64,000 nt of DNA from Thauera sedimentorum (GCF_014489115.1 NZ_JACTAH010000002.1:186001-250000); one strand, 5' to 3'; positions 35,568 through 44,675 are shown, counted from the first letter of the stretch. Made by a program: numbers and translations. Notes: generated from the letters alone by a model not told the origin.

Positions 35568-36068
35568 TCAAATCGGTTTGAAGTACTCGAAGGGCTCGCG
35601 GCAGGCCCGACAGCGGTACAAGGCCTTGCAGGCGGTTGAGCCGAATTCGGACAGGCGTTCGGTATCGGTGGAGCCGCAATGCGGGCAGGTCTGTGACTTG
35701 GCCACGAAGCGGATCGGCTGCGCGCCGCCCACCGCCGCCGTGCCCGAGGGCGGGGCGATGCCGTAGGCGCGCAGCTTCTCGCGCGCCGCCTCGCCGATCC
35801 AGTCCGAGGTCCACGCGGGGTCCAGACGGGTCTCGATGTCGACCTGCCCGGCGCCGGCCGCGGCGAGCGCGGCGCGGATGCTCTCGGCGATCACCTCGGT
35901 GGCCGGGCAGCCCGAGTAGGTGGGCGTAACCACCACCCGCAGGCCGTCGTCACCACAGGCGATCTCGCGCACGATGCCGAGCTCGACCACCGAGACCACC
36001 GGGATCTCGGGATCGGGCACGCCTTCGAGCACCTGCCAGGCCTGGGGTTCGCTGAGCATCGTTGTCAC
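35568..36068 (-). CDS. paaD: Phenylacetyl-CoA epoxidase assembly protein PaaD
   Basis: A MIP18/DUF59-type iron-sulfur maturation protein (166 residues from GTG 36068; ATG 36059 would give 163). GTG overlaps the paaC stop (GTGA). The DUF59 core has GVPDPEIPVVSVVELGIVR and TYSGCPATE. The C-terminus adds a zinc-ribbon-like four-Cys unit, CPHC and CRAC, typical of PaaD. Needed for activity of the epoxidase rather than catalysis itself. Confidence 0.94.
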   Translation of the reverse strand: MTTMLSEPQAWQVLEGVPDPEIPVVSVVELGIVREIACGDDGLRVVVTPTYSGCPATEVIAESIRAALAAAGAGQVDIETRLDPAWTSDWIGEAAREKLRAYGIAPPSGTAAVGGAQPIRFVAKSQTCPHCGSTDTERLSEFGSTACKALYRCRACREPFEYFKPI

Positions 36069-36835
36069 CAGGTAGCACCCGGATAGGTGCGCTGCATGTA
36101 CTGCATGGTCGCCAGCAAGTGGCCCATGTGCTCGGAGTGGCGGCCGAACTTGCCGTAGCTCTTGAACGGCGTGCGCGCCGGCACGGTAAGCGTGGCCTCA
36201 TTGAGCACCGGCACCACGAGCGCCTCCCACTCGGCTTCCAGGCTGGCCCATGCCGGGCCGATGCCGGCGGCGGCGGCCGCATCGTCCGCCGGGTTGGCGG
36301 CGAAGAACTCGGCGGTGTAGGGCCACAGGTAATCGAGCGCGGCCTGCGCCTTGGCGTGCGAGACCTCGGTGCCGTCGCCCAGGCGGATCACCCATTCGCC
36401 TGCGTGGCTCAGGTGGTAACGCGCCTCCTTCAGGCTCTTGGCGGCGATGGCGGCCAGTTCCTGGTCGCTGCTGGTCCCCAGACGCTGGTAGAGCAGCACC
36501 TGGAAGGCGGCGAAGAGAAAGTTGCGCACCACGGTGCGACCGAAGTCCTCGTTGGGCAGTTCGGCCAGAGTGACGTTGCGGTAGTCGCGCTCCACACGCA
36601 GGAAGGCGAGCTGATCCTCGTCGCGCCCCTTGCCTTCCAGCTTGGCGGCGTGGGTGAGCAGCAGGCGGGCCTGGCCGATGAGGTCGAGCGCGGTATTGGC
36701 CAGCGCCATGTCCTCTTCCAGCACCGGCGCGTGGCCGCACCACTCGGAGAGGCGCTGGCCGAGGATGAGCGCGTTGTCGCCCATGCGCAGCACGTATTCA
36801 ATGTGCTCCGGCGTTGCGATGTTCTGTTGGGTCAT
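36065..36835 (-). CDS. paaC: Phenylacetyl-CoA 1,2-epoxidase structural subunit PaaC
   Basis: Non-catalytic ferritin-like partner of PaaA in the multicomponent epoxidase; 256 residues. Family landmarks: MGDNALILGQRLSEWCGHAP, DLIGQARLLL, ERDYRNVTLAELPNEDF and EARYHLSHAGEWVIRLGDG. The metal ligands of the catalytic subunit are partly replaced, as in other PaaC proteins. It overlaps paaD by four bases and follows paaB by 17 bases. Confidence 0.95.
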   Translation of the reverse strand: MTQQNIATPEHIEYVLRMGDNALILGQRLSEWCGHAPVLEEDMALANTALDLIGQARLLLTHAAKLEGKGRDEDQLAFLRVERDYRNVTLAELPNEDFGRTVVRNFLFAAFQVLLYQRLGTSSDQELAAIAAKSLKEARYHLSHAGEWVIRLGDGTEVSHAKAQAALDYLWPYTAEFFAANPADDAAAAAGIGPAWASLEAEWEALVVPVLNEATLTVPARTPFKSYGKFGRHSEHMGHLLATMQYMQRTYPGATW

Positions 36836-36852
36836 CGGTTTATCCCCCCGCT

Positions 36853-37140
36853 TCACATGTGATTGACTTCGTCGGGCAGGGTGTAGAAGGTCGGGTGGCG
36901 GTAAATCTTGTCTTCCGCCGGGTCGAACAGCTCGGGCTTGGCGTCCGGGTCGGAAGCGACGATGTCGCTCGCCTTCACCACCCAGATCGACACGCCTTCC
37001 TGGCGGCGGGTGTACACATCGCGCGCCACCTGCAGCGCGAGCTTGGCATCGGGCGCGTGCACGCTGCCGCAATGCTTGTGATCCAGGCCGTTCTTGCTGC
37101 GGACGAAGACTTCCCACAGCGGCCATTCCTTGCGTTCCAT
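36853..37140 (-). CDS. paaB: Phenylacetyl-CoA 1,2-epoxidase subunit PaaB
   Basis: Small bridging subunit of the PaaABCDE complex; 95 residues from ATG 37140. The start WPLWEVFVRSKNGLDHKHCG and the later RQEGVSIWVVKASDI are diagnostic. The in-frame extension to 37191 runs into an intergenic repeat and was not used. A repeat-filled gap of 174 bases separates it from paaA, unusual for an operon that encodes one complex. Confidence 0.95.
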   Translation of the reverse strand: MERKEWPLWEVFVRSKNGLDHKHCGSVHAPDAKLALQVARDVYTRRQEGVSIWVVKASDIVASDPDAKPELFDPAEDKIYRHPTFYTLPDEVNHM

Positions 37141-37175
37141 TCCAATCTCCTTGCCGCCGAAGGCGGCGCTGTAAG

Positions 37176-37288
37176 CTCCTCCCCCCTTCAAGGGGGGAGG
37201 TCGGGAGGGGGGATGGGTTTCGGTTCAGGCTGTGCCGGACCTCAAGAAACCCATCCCCACCCTGTCCCTCCCCTTGAAGGGGAGGGGA
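37176..37288. repeat. CCCCTTCAAGGGG-type intergenic repeat, copy 1
   Basis: CTCCCCCCTTCAAGGGGGGAG begins and CTCCCCTTGAAGGGGAGG ends the element; inside, GGGATGGGTTTC faces GAAACCCATCCCC. It can form one long or two short hairpins in the paaA-paaB message. A related copy lies after paaN (44733-44829). Confidence 0.88.
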
Positions 37289-37314
37289 CCGTTTTCATTC
37301 GCTCTGCCGCTACC

Positions 37315-38319
37315 TCAAGCGGCGGCCTTCTCCCTCACCGCCTGCTTCCGCGCATGCTCCAGCGCCGCCTCGCGCACCCATGCCCCTTCTTCCCAGGCCT
37401 TGCGCCGCGCGGCGATGCGGTCCACGTTGCACTGCCCGTGGCCATTCACCGTGGACCAGAACTCGTCCCAGTCGATGGCACCGAAGTCGTAGTGACCACG
37501 TGCCTCGTTCCACTTCAGGTCCGGGTCGGGCAGGGTGATGCCCAGCACCTCGGCCTGCTTGACCGTGGCATCGACGAACTTCTGCCGCAGGTCGTCGTTG
37601 GAGATGCGCTTGATGCCCCAGCGCATCGAGGTCTCGGAGTGCTGGCTGTCCTTGTCGTGCGGGCCGAACATCATGATCGACGGCCACCACCAGCGATTGA
37701 CCGCGTCCTGCACCATCTCGCGCTGCTCGGGCGTGCCCTGCATCATCTGCAGCAGCAGGTCGTAGCCCTGGCGCTGGTGGAAGGACTCTTCCTTGCAGAT
37801 GCGCACCATGGCGCGCGAGTAGGGGCCGTAGCTGCACTTGCACAGCGGGATCTGGTTCATGATCGCCGCGCCGTCGACCAGCCAGCCGATCACGCCGATG
37901 TCCGCCCAGGTGAGCGTGGGGTAGTTGAAGATCGAGCTGTACTTGGCGCGGCCGTCGAGCAGGGCTTCGTAGAGCTCGTCGCGCGACACGCCCAGGGTCT
38001 CGGCCGCGGCATACAGGTAGAGGCCGTGACCGCCTTCGTCCTGCACCTTGGCGAGCAGGATGGCCTTGCGCTTGAGGCTGGGCGCGCGGGTGATCCAGTT
38101 GCCCTCGGGCAGCATGCCGACGATCTCCGAATGCGCGTGCTGGCTGATCTGGCGCACCAGGGTCTTGCGGTAGGCCTCGGGCATCCAGTCCTTGGCCTCG
38201 ATGAAGCCGCCGGCGTCGATCCTGGCGTCGAACTCTGCCTGGTACTCGGCGTTCTCGACCACGCGCGGGCCTTTCGGCTCGCCCTTGGGCTGGGGAATGT
38301 CCAGAGCTTGTGTATACAT
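37315..38319 (-). CDS. paaA: Phenylacetyl-CoA 1,2-epoxidase catalytic subunit PaaA
   Basis: The di-iron oxygenase subunit that turns phenylacetyl-CoA into its 1,2-epoxide; 334 residues. Ferritin-like helices carry the metal motif pairs Glu/His in [13 protein letters not shown] and [13 protein letters not shown]. Other hallmarks are [22 protein letters not shown] and [16 protein letters not shown]. It heads the paaABCDE run, following paaK after a REP element. Confidence 0.96.
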   Translation of the reverse strand: MYTQALDIPQPKGEPKGPRVVENAEYQAEFDARIDAGGFIEAKDWMPEAYRKTLVRQISQHAHSEIVGMLPEGNWITRAPSLKRKAILLAKVQDEGGHGLYLYAAAETLGVSRDELYEALLDGRAKYSSIFNYPTLTWADIGVIGWLVDGAAIMNQIPLCKCSYGPYSRAMVRICKEESFHQRQGYDLLLQMMQGTPEQREMVQDAVNRWWWPSIMMFGPHDKDSQHSETSMRWGIKRISNDDLRQKFVDATVKQAEVLGITLPDPDLKWNEARGHYDFGAIDWDEFWSTVNGHGQCNVDRIAARRKAWEEGAWVREAALEHARKQAVREKAAA

Positions 38320-38360
38320 ATGTGTGCTCCTTATCTCTCTGTGTGGTGCCGGCCTTCTCT

Positions 38361-38431
38361 GTAGGAGCGGGCTTGCCCGCGATGCGGCCTTTGCAGAACC
38401 GCCGCCGCATCGCGGCCAAGGCCGCTCCTAC
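38361..38431. repeat. REPIN-like palindromic repeat, copy 2
   Basis: GTAGGAGCGGGCTTGCCCGC and ATCGCGGCCAAGGCCGCTCCTAC in inverse arrangement, between paaK and paaA. The left arm is the GGGCTTGCCC variant, the right arm the GGCCAAGGCC variant. Confidence 0.9.
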
Positions 38432-38437
38432 ACAGGT

Positions 38438-39760
38438 TCAAGCCTTCGGCCGGCGGTCGATGACCCGCTTGGCCTTGCCGATGGTGACCCGCTCGATGCT
38501 GAAGGGCTCGCCGACCTGGACCTTGGCGGACACGCCGATCAGGCTCTTGATGTGGTGGGTGAGCTCCTTGGCGAGCGCTTCCTTCTGCTCGGGGTGGCGG
38601 CCTACGCCGGCCTCCGGGTTGATCTCCACCTTCACGGTGAGGGTGTCCATGTGGCCCTGCTTGTCGACCTCCAGCAGATAGTGCGGGGCCAGCTTGGGGA
38701 TCTTGCAGATCAGTTCCTCGATCTGCGTCGGAAACACGTTCACCCCGCGGATGATCAGCATGTCGTCCGAACGCCCGGTGATCTTGGCCATGCGCCGCAT
38801 GCTGCGCGCGGTGGGCGGCAGCAGGCGGGTGAGGTCGCGGGTGCGGTAGCGGATCACCGGCATGGCTTCCTTGGTGAGCGAGGTGAACACCAGCTCGCCC
38901 TCCTCGCCGTCGGCCACCACTTCGCCGGTCTCGGGGTTGATGATCTCGGGGTAGAAGTGGTCTTCCCAGATGGTCGGGCCGTCCTTGGTCTCGACGCATT
39001 CGTTGGCCACCCCCGGGCCGATCACTTCCGACAGCCCGTAGATGTCCACCGCGTCCATGCCGGAGCGTTCTTCCATCGCCAGGCGCATCGCCGGGGTCCA
39101 GGGTTCGGCGCCGAAGATGCCGATCTTCAGCGAAGTGCTCTTGGGGTCGATGCCCATGCGCTCCATCTCGTCGAGGATGGTCAGCATGTAGGACGGGGTG
39201 ACCATGATGATCTTGGGCTTGAAGTCCTGGATCACCTGGATCTGCTTCTCGGTCTGCCCGCCGGACATCGGCACCACGGTACAGCCCAGCTTCTCGGCGC
39301 CGTAGTGCGCGCCCAGACCGCCGGTGAACAGACCATAACCGTAGGACACATGCACCATGTCGCCCGGCCGGCCGCCGGAAGCGCGGATCGAGCGCGCCAC
39401 CACGCTGGCCCAGGTGTCGATGTCCTTGAGCGTGTAGCCGACCACGGTGGGCTTGCCGGTGGTGCCGGACGAGGCATGCACCCGGGCGATCTTCTCCATC
39501 GGCACCGCGAACATGCCGAAGGGGTAGTTGTCGCGCAGGTCGTGCTTGGTGGTGAAGGGGAACTTGGCCAGGTCGGCGAGCGTTTTCAGGTCGTCCGGGT
39601 GAACACCCTTCTCGTCGAAACTTTTCCGGTAATGCGGCACGTTCTCGTAGGCGTGGCGCACGCTCCACTTCAGGCGTTCGAGCTGCAGGGCACGCAGTTC
39701 GTCCTGGCTGGCCTTCTCGATCGGGTCGAGTTGCGGCGGGGCAAAGCTGTTGATCGGCAT
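38438..39760 (-). CDS. paaK: Phenylacetate-CoA ligase
   Basis: AMP-forming ligase that activates phenylacetate to phenylacetyl-CoA, the entry step; 440 residues. P-loop SSGTTGKPTVVG, the adenylate motif DIYGLSEVIGPGVA, TRDLTRLLP and the C-terminal catalytic region GRSDDMLIIRGVNVFPTQIE are intact. Length fits the PaaK family (about 430-440). It lies 73 bases after paaI. Confidence 0.96.
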   Translation of the reverse strand: MPINSFAPPQLDPIEKASQDELRALQLERLKWSVRHAYENVPHYRKSFDEKGVHPDDLKTLADLAKFPFTTKHDLRDNYPFGMFAVPMEKIARVHASSGTTGKPTVVGYTLKDIDTWASVVARSIRASGGRPGDMVHVSYGYGLFTGGLGAHYGAEKLGCTVVPMSGGQTEKQIQVIQDFKPKIIMVTPSYMLTILDEMERMGIDPKSTSLKIGIFGAEPWTPAMRLAMEERSGMDAVDIYGLSEVIGPGVANECVETKDGPTIWEDHFYPEIINPETGEVVADGEEGELVFTSLTKEAMPVIRYRTRDLTRLLPPTARSMRRMAKITGRSDDMLIIRGVNVFPTQIEELICKIPKLAPHYLLEVDKQGHMDTLTVKVEINPEAGVGRHPEQKEALAKELTHHIKSLIGVSAKVQVGEPFSIERVTIGKAKRVIDRRPKA

Positions 39761-39833
39761 CGTTCTCGTCTCCTCTACCTTGTCAGCAACCGAGGCGGAT
39801 TCTGGCGTCCGCCGCTCGGCCGGTTGATTGTCC

Positions 39834-40298
39834 CTACAGGTCGACCACCGCCCGGCCCTTGAGCCGGTAGGACTTGCCGCGCATCACCGCGATCAGCTCG
39901 CCCTTCTGGTTGGTGACGGTAATGTCATACACGCCGGTGCGCCCGGCAACGAAAACTTCCCTGGCCTCCGCGGTCAGCAGATCGCCCGGACGTCCCGGGG
40001 CCATGAAGTCCACGCTGATGCCCGAGGCAACCGTCTGTTCGTTGTAGCTGTTGCACGAGAAGGCAAAGGCGGAATCGGCCAGCGTGGTGATGAAGCCGCC
40101 GTGGCAGATGCGGAAGCCGTTGAGCATGTCCTCGCGCACCGGCATGGTGATCTTCGCGTAGCCGGGGCCGATGCCGGTGATCTCCATGCCCAGGCCCTGC
40201 GAGGCGCGGTCGTTGGCAAACATGCCGTCGCGCACGCGCTCGGCCACGGTCTGCGGGTCCAGCCCTTCGGTGATGTCTCTGTAATTCGCTTCACTCAT
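39834..40298 (-). CDS. paaI: Hydroxyphenylacetyl-CoA thioesterase PaaI
   Basis: Hotdog-fold thioesterase that rescues CoA from dead-end intermediates; 154 residues from ATG 40298. The catalytic motif CHGGFITTLADSAFAF has the conserved Asp. SVDFMAPGRPGDLLTA follows as in PaaI. The start overlaps the end of paaH by eight bases (ATGAGTGA). Confidence 0.94.
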   Translation of the reverse strand: MSEANYRDITEGLDPQTVAERVRDGMFANDRASQGLGMEITGIGPGYAKITMPVREDMLNGFRICHGGFITTLADSAFAFSCNSYNEQTVASGISVDFMAPGRPGDLLTAEAREVFVAGRTGVYDITVTNQKGELIAVMRGKSYRLKGRAVVDL

Positions 40299-41823
40299 GG
40301 AAGGCGGCTCCGGTAATGGCCTTGCGCTGCAGCAAGGGCGACGTGCGGTAACGGGTGTCGAAGTAGTGCGTGGCAAGGTTGGCGAGCACGCGCACCAGAT
40401 GGGCCGCGCCCAGCTCGTCCGCCCAGGCCAGCGGCCCCTTGGGGTAGTTGGTGCCGTAGCGCATCGCGGTGTCGATGTCGGCGGCGGAGCCGATGCCGGC
40501 CAGCACCGCGTCGGCGGCCTCGTTGGCCAGCATGGCGACGGTGCGCAGGCCGAGCAGGCCGGCGACGTCGTCCAGCCGGCTCACCGCCAGGCCGGCGGCC
40601 TGCAGGGTGCCGACCACCGCACGCCAAGCGCCGGTGCCGCACTGGTCGGCCACCGCCAGCGCCAGGCGCGGCGTGGCGGCGTAGTCCAGGCAGAGGTCGA
40701 ACAGCACCAGGTTGGGCACGCCCTCTTCCGCCGCGCGGCGGGTGGCAGTACGGCCGTCGGACAGCATCAGCCGCGCGCCGCCGATCTCCAGCCAGCCGGC
40801 GCCGTGCTCGGACCTGCCCGGCTTGCGCTGCACCTTGATGCCGGCGCTTTCCAGGCGGGCGATCAGGCCGGCGGCCACGCCCAGGTCGCCGACCACGGCC
40901 ACCGCGGCTTCGCCCTGCTGTGCGGGCTCCGCCGCCGGCTGGGCGCGCTCGGCGCCTTCCGCGTAATCGTAGAAACCACGCCCGCTCTTGCGCCCGAGGC
41001 GACCGGCGAGCACCAGCTCCTGCTGGATCAGGCTGGGGGTGAAGCGCTTGTCCTGGAAGTAGGCATCGAACACCGAGGAGGTCACGGCGAAGTTCACGTC
41101 GTGGCCGATCAGGTCCATCAGCTCGAAGGGGCCCATCGGGAAGCCGCAGCCTTCGCGCAGCACCGCGTCCAGCGTAGCCACATCGGCCGCGCCTTCGCCC
41201 AGCACCCGCAGCGCCTCGGCGTAATAGGGGCGGGCGACGCGATTGACGATGAAGCCGGGGGTGGATCTGGCATGTACCGCGACCTTGCCCCAGGCGCGCG
41301 CGGTTGCATGCAGGGTGGCGGCCACCTTCTGATCGGTGGCGAGCCCCGACACCACCTCGACCAGCTTCATCACCGGCGCCGGGTTGAAGAAGTGCAGGCC
41401 GGCCACGCGCTCCGGGCGGGCCAGCGGGGCGGCGAGCGCGGTGATCGACAGCGAGGAGGTGTTGCTGGCGAGGATGGCATCGTCGGCCAGCAGGCCTTCC
41501 AGTTCGGCGAACAGCGCGCGCTTGACCGCCAGATCCTCGACGATGGCTTCCACCGCCAGCCCGGCGTCGCGCGCGGCGGCCAGTTCGCTCACCGGCAGGA
41601 CGCGCCCGGCGGCGGCCTGCGCGGCTTCGGCGCTGATGCGGCCCTTGGCGGCCAGCTTGTCGAGCGCCGCCACGATGCCGGCGCGCCCCTTGTCGGCCGC
41701 CTCGGCACGGGTGTCATACAGGTAAACGGTATGGCCGGCCACGGCCGCCACCTGGGCGATGCCGCTACCCATGGCACCGGCGCCGACCACCAGCACCTTC
41801 ACGTTCGAACCCAGCGCGGTCAT
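40291..41823 (-). CDS. paaH: 3-Hydroxyadipyl-CoA dehydrogenase PaaH
   Basis: NAD-dependent 3-hydroxyacyl-CoA dehydrogenase of the lower phenylacetate pathway; 510 residues. NAD loop GAGAMGSGIAQV, SNTSSLSITALA, catalytic His in GLHFFNPAPVMKLVEVV, and GFIVNRVARPYYAEAL. A second 3HCDH C-terminal domain (about 410-505) makes the two-domain PaaH/PaaC layout. I start at ATG 41823; the in-frame extension upstream is REP sequence. Coupled to paaI. Confidence 0.95.
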   Translation of the reverse strand: MTALGSNVKVLVVGAGAMGSGIAQVAAVAGHTVYLYDTRAEAADKGRAGIVAALDKLAAKGRISAEAAQAAAGRVLPVSELAAARDAGLAVEAIVEDLAVKRALFAELEGLLADDAILASNTSSLSITALAAPLARPERVAGLHFFNPAPVMKLVEVVSGLATDQKVAATLHATARAWGKVAVHARSTPGFIVNRVARPYYAEALRVLGEGAADVATLDAVLREGCGFPMGPFELMDLIGHDVNFAVTSSVFDAYFQDKRFTPSLIQQELVLAGRLGRKSGRGFYDYAEGAERAQPAAEPAQQGEAAVAVVGDLGVAAGLIARLESAGIKVQRKPGRSEHGAGWLEIGGARLMLSDGRTATRRAAEEGVPNLVLFDLCLDYAATPRLALAVADQCGTGAWRAVVGTLQAAGLAVSRLDDVAGLLGLRTVAMLANEAADAVLAGIGSAADIDTAMRYGTNYPKGPLAWADELGAAHLVRVLANLATHYFDTRYRTSPLLQRKAITGAAFHE

Positions 41824-41857
41824 GCAGAATTCCCTTGTGTCATCGTTCGAGCCCCCC

Positions 41858-41933
41858 GTAGGAGCGGCCTTGGCCGCGATGCAACGGGTTCGGAGGCCAA
41901 TCGCCGCAGGATCGCGGCCAAGGCCGCTCCTAC
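41858..41933. repeat. REPIN-like palindromic repeat, copy 3
   Basis: GTAGGAGCGGCCTTGGCCGC and GCGGCCAAGGCCGCTCCTAC, inverse to each other, between paaG and paaH. The right end touches the paaG C-terminal codons. Confidence 0.9.
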
Positions 41934-42757
41934 TTTCCGGTGAAACGCGGCGCGCGCTTTTCCATGAAGGCGGCCACGCCTTCACGGTAGTCGTCGGATT
42001 GGCCGCACACGGTCATCGCCGCGCGCTCCTGGTTGAGCTGCGCCTCGAAATCCTCGGTGGAACTGCCCCAGATCAGGCGCTTGGTCTGCGCATAGCCGAA
42101 GGTCGGCCCCTGCGCGAGTGCGGCAGCGACCTGCTGCACGGTGGGCATCAGCGCCTCGTCGTCCACGCACTTCCAGATCAGCCCCCATTGTTCGGCCTGT
42201 TCGGCCGGCAGCTTGTCGCCCAGCAGCGCGAGGCCCATGGCACGCGCCGGCCCGAGCAGGCGCGGCAGTATCCAGGTGCCGCCGGTGTCGGGGATCAGCC
42301 CGAGCTTGGCGAAGGACTGGATGAAGCTCGCCGAACGCGCGGCGAACACCAGATCGCAGGCCAGCGCGATGTTGGCGCCGGCGCCGGCGGCCACGCCATT
42401 GACCGCGGCGATCACCGGCAGGTCGAGCGCACGCAGCGCGAGCACCAGCGGCTTGTAGTTGCGTTCGACCGAAGCGCCCAAGTCCGGGGCCTCGTCGCCG
42501 GCGGCCACCGCGCGGTCGGAGAGATCCTGCCCGGCGCAGAAGCCGCGCCCGGCGCCGGTCAGCACCAGCACGCGCACGCTGCCGTCGGCACGCCCGGCGC
42601 GCACCGCGGCGAGCGCCTCGCGCACTTCGGCGTGCATCTGGTCGTTGAAGCTGTTGAGGCGGTCCGGGCGGTTCAGCGTGAGGGTGGCTACACCCGCGTC
42701 CACGCTGAAGGCTATGGTTTCGAACGACCGGGTCGGGGCGGCGCCGGCAGTGCTCAT
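41930..42757 (-). CDS. paaG: 1,2-Epoxyphenylacetyl-CoA isomerase PaaG
   Basis: Crotonase-fold enzyme that isomerises the epoxide to oxepin-CoA (and moves double bonds later). 275 residues from ATG 42757. The oxyanion segments GRGFCAGQDL and AAGAGANIALACD and the acidic catalytic region GLIPDTGGTW are present, matching PaaG rather than PaaF. It is first in the minus-strand paa operon, with the regulated divergent region upstream. It is the only crotonase in the window. Confidence 0.93.
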   Translation of the reverse strand: MSTAGAAPTRSFETIAFSVDAGVATLTLNRPDRLNSFNDQMHAEVREALAAVRAGRADGSVRVLVLTGAGRGFCAGQDLSDRAVAAGDEAPDLGASVERNYKPLVLALRALDLPVIAAVNGVAAGAGANIALACDLVFAARSASFIQSFAKLGLIPDTGGTWILPRLLGPARAMGLALLGDKLPAEQAEQWGLIWKCVDDEALMPTVQQVAAALAQGPTFGYAQTKRLIWGSSTEDFEAQLNQERAAMTVCGQSDDYREGVAAFMEKRAPRFTGK

Positions 42758-42857
42758 GGTGTCTCCTCCATCCTTGTGCTTTTGCGTGCGCTGGCGCACG
42801 CTGTCTCACTTGTTCGCGGGGCTTTTCGCCCTCTCGCCGGCCATCTGTTTTCGTTGT

Positions 42858-42873
42858 TTGACCGACCGGTCAA
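42858..42873. promoter_or_regulatory. Putative PaaR operator
   Basis: TTGACCG-AC-CGGTCAA is a perfect 7-bp inverted repeat with a 2-base centre, the size of a TetR-family site, located between divergent paaG and paaN. paaR is the only TetR gene nearby. Binding is inferred. Confidence 0.65.
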
Positions 42874-42885
42874 TCAATAGTAATC

Positions 42886-42899
42886 TTGATCCAGATCAA
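42886..42899. promoter_or_regulatory. Perfect FNR/ANR-type box in the paaG-paaN divergent region
   Basis: TTGAT-CCAG-ATCAA matches the FNR consensus exactly. For paaN, TTGATC at 42886-42891 could also be a -35 with CACAAT at 42908-42913 as -10 (16-base spacer). FNR would then sit over the -35 and repress. For paaG, a TACTAT -10 at 42882-42877 again places the box upstream of or inside the promoter. Confidence 0.7.
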
Positions 42900-42989
42900 A
42901 AAACAAGCACAATTTTTTGCTGCATTGCAGCTTCGACCCATCGCCTGAATGCACGCGGCGCAGCAGACGCCGCCACTGGAGGAGACACC

Positions 42990-44660
42990 ATGGTTCACCC
43001 CTTGTTCGACAAGCACCGCGCCACCCTGGATGCGGCCATCAACGCCATCCACACCCGCGGCTACTGGACGCCCTACCCCGAGATGCCCAGCCCCAAGGTT
43101 TATGGCGAAACCGCCATGGCCGACGGCAAGTCCGCAGTGGAAGCGCTGGCCGGCCAGGACTTCGTGCTCGACCAGCCCGGCGCCAGCGGCTGGGCCGCGC
43201 CGGAGAAAAGCCCCTACGGCGTGAAGCTGGACGTGCGCTACCCGGTGTGCGACGTGGACGCACTGATCGCCGCCGCCCAGGCCGCCATGCCGGGCTGGCG
43301 CAAGATCGGCGCCGAAGGCCGCGTCGGGGTGTGCCTGGAGATCCTCGACCGCCTGAACAAGAAGAGCTTTGAAATCGCCCACGCGGTGATGTACACCACC
43401 GGCCAGGGCTGGATGATGGCCTTCCAGGCCGGCGGCCCGCACGCGCAGGACCGCGGGCTGGAAGCCGTGGCCTACGCCTGGGACGAGATGAGCCGCATCC
43501 CGGCCACCACCATCTGGGAGAAGCCGCAGGGCAAGAACCCCGCGCTGAAGATGCAGAAGCACTACGAAATCGTCGGCCGCGGCGTGGCGCTGGTGGTGGG
43601 CTGCGGCACCTTCCCCACCTGGAACACCTACCCCGGCCTGTTCGCCGCGCTGGCCACCGGCAACCCGGTCATCGTCAAGCCGCACAGCAACGCCATCCTG
43701 CCCGCCGCCATCACCGTGCGCATCATCCGCGAAGTGCTCGCCGAGCAGGGCCTGGACCCCAACCTGGTCACCCTGGCGGTGGTGGAGAAGCGCGCCGCCA
43801 CCCAGGCGCTGGCCACCCACCCGGCGGTGAAATCCATCGACTTCACCGGCGGCAACGTCTTCGGCCAGTGGCTGCTGGACAACGCCCGCCAGGCCCAGGT
43901 GTATGCCGAACTGGCCGGCGTGAACAACGTGGTCATCGAATCCACCGACAGCTACAAGGCCATGCTGCGCAACCTGGCCTTCACGCTCAGCCTGTACTCC
44001 GGCCAGATGTGCACCACCACCCAGGCCATCCTGGTACCGGCCGGCGGCATCGATACCGACCAGGGCCACAAGAGCTATGACGAAGTCGCGGCCGACCTGG
44101 GCGCGGCGATCAGCAAGTTCCTGTCCGACCCGGCCGTGGCCACCGCGGTGCTCGGCGCCATCCAGTCCGAAGCCACGCTGGCGCGCATCGAGGAATGCCA
44201 GTCCGGCCAGTACGGCAAGGTGGTGCTCGCCTCCTCCAGGATCGAGCACCCCGAGTTCCCCGGCGCCCAGGTACGCACCCCGGTGCTGCTCGCCTGCGAC
44301 GCCGCCGACGAGGCGAACTACATGGAAGAACGCTTCGGCCCCATCGCCTTCGTGGTCAAGGTCGCCGACGGCGCCGCCGCGGTGGCGCTCTCCGAGCGCA
44401 TGGTGCGCGAACACGGCGCGCTCACCGTAGGCGTGTACTCGACCCGCCCCGAGATCCTCGACGCCATGACCGAAGCCACCCTCAACGCCGGCGTCGCGCT
44501 GTCGATCAACCTCACCGGCGGGGTGTTCGTGAACCAGTCCGCGGCCTTCTCCGACTACCACGGCGTAGGCATGAACCCGGCCGCCAACGCCGCCTACTCG
44601 GACGCCGCCTTCGTCGCCAACCGCTTCCGCGTGGTGCAACGCCGCTATCACGTCGAGTAA
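42990..44660 (+). CDS. paaN: PaaN, aldehyde dehydrogenase of phenylacetate ring-cleavage
   Basis: Oxidises 3-oxo-5,6-dehydrosuberyl-CoA semialdehyde to its acid. 556 residues from ATG 42990 behind GGAGGAGAC. ALDH landmarks: GCGTFPTWNTYPGLFAALATGN, catalytic Glu region NNVVIESTD, and nucleophile Cys in SGQMCTTTQAI. The MaoC-type oxepin-CoA hydrolase domain that makes up the C-terminal third of E. coli PaaZ is absent. The ring-opening hydrolase must be another protein. It is transcribed divergently from paaG. Confidence 0.92.
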   Translation: MVHPLFDKHRATLDAAINAIHTRGYWTPYPEMPSPKVYGETAMADGKSAVEALAGQDFVLDQPGASGWAAPEKSPYGVKLDVRYPVCDVDALIAAAQAAMPGWRKIGAEGRVGVCLEILDRLNKKSFEIAHAVMYTTGQGWMMAFQAGGPHAQDRGLEAVAYAWDEMSRIPATTIWEKPQGKNPALKMQKHYEIVGRGVALVVGCGTFPTWNTYPGLFAALATGNPVIVKPHSNAILPAAITVRIIREVLAEQGLDPNLVTLAVVEKRAATQALATHPAVKSIDFTGGNVFGQWLLDNARQAQVYAELAGVNNVVIESTDSYKAMLRNLAFTLSLYSGQMCTTTQAILVPAGGIDTDQGHKSYDEVAADLGAAISKFLSDPAVATAVLGAIQSEATLARIEECQSGQYGKVVLASSRIEHPEFPGAQVRTPVLLACDAADEANYMEERFGPIAFVVKVADGAAAVALSERMVREHGALTVGVYSTRPEILDAMTEATLNAGVALSINLTGGVFVNQSAAFSDYHGVGMNPAANAAYSDAAFVANRFRVVQRRYHVE

Positions 44661-44675
44661 GCTCGTTAGCAGGTC

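Noticed and set aside
42990-44660. Full-length bifunctional PaaZ
   Set aside because: The protein stops after the aldehyde dehydrogenase domain; no MaoC-type hydrolase follows.
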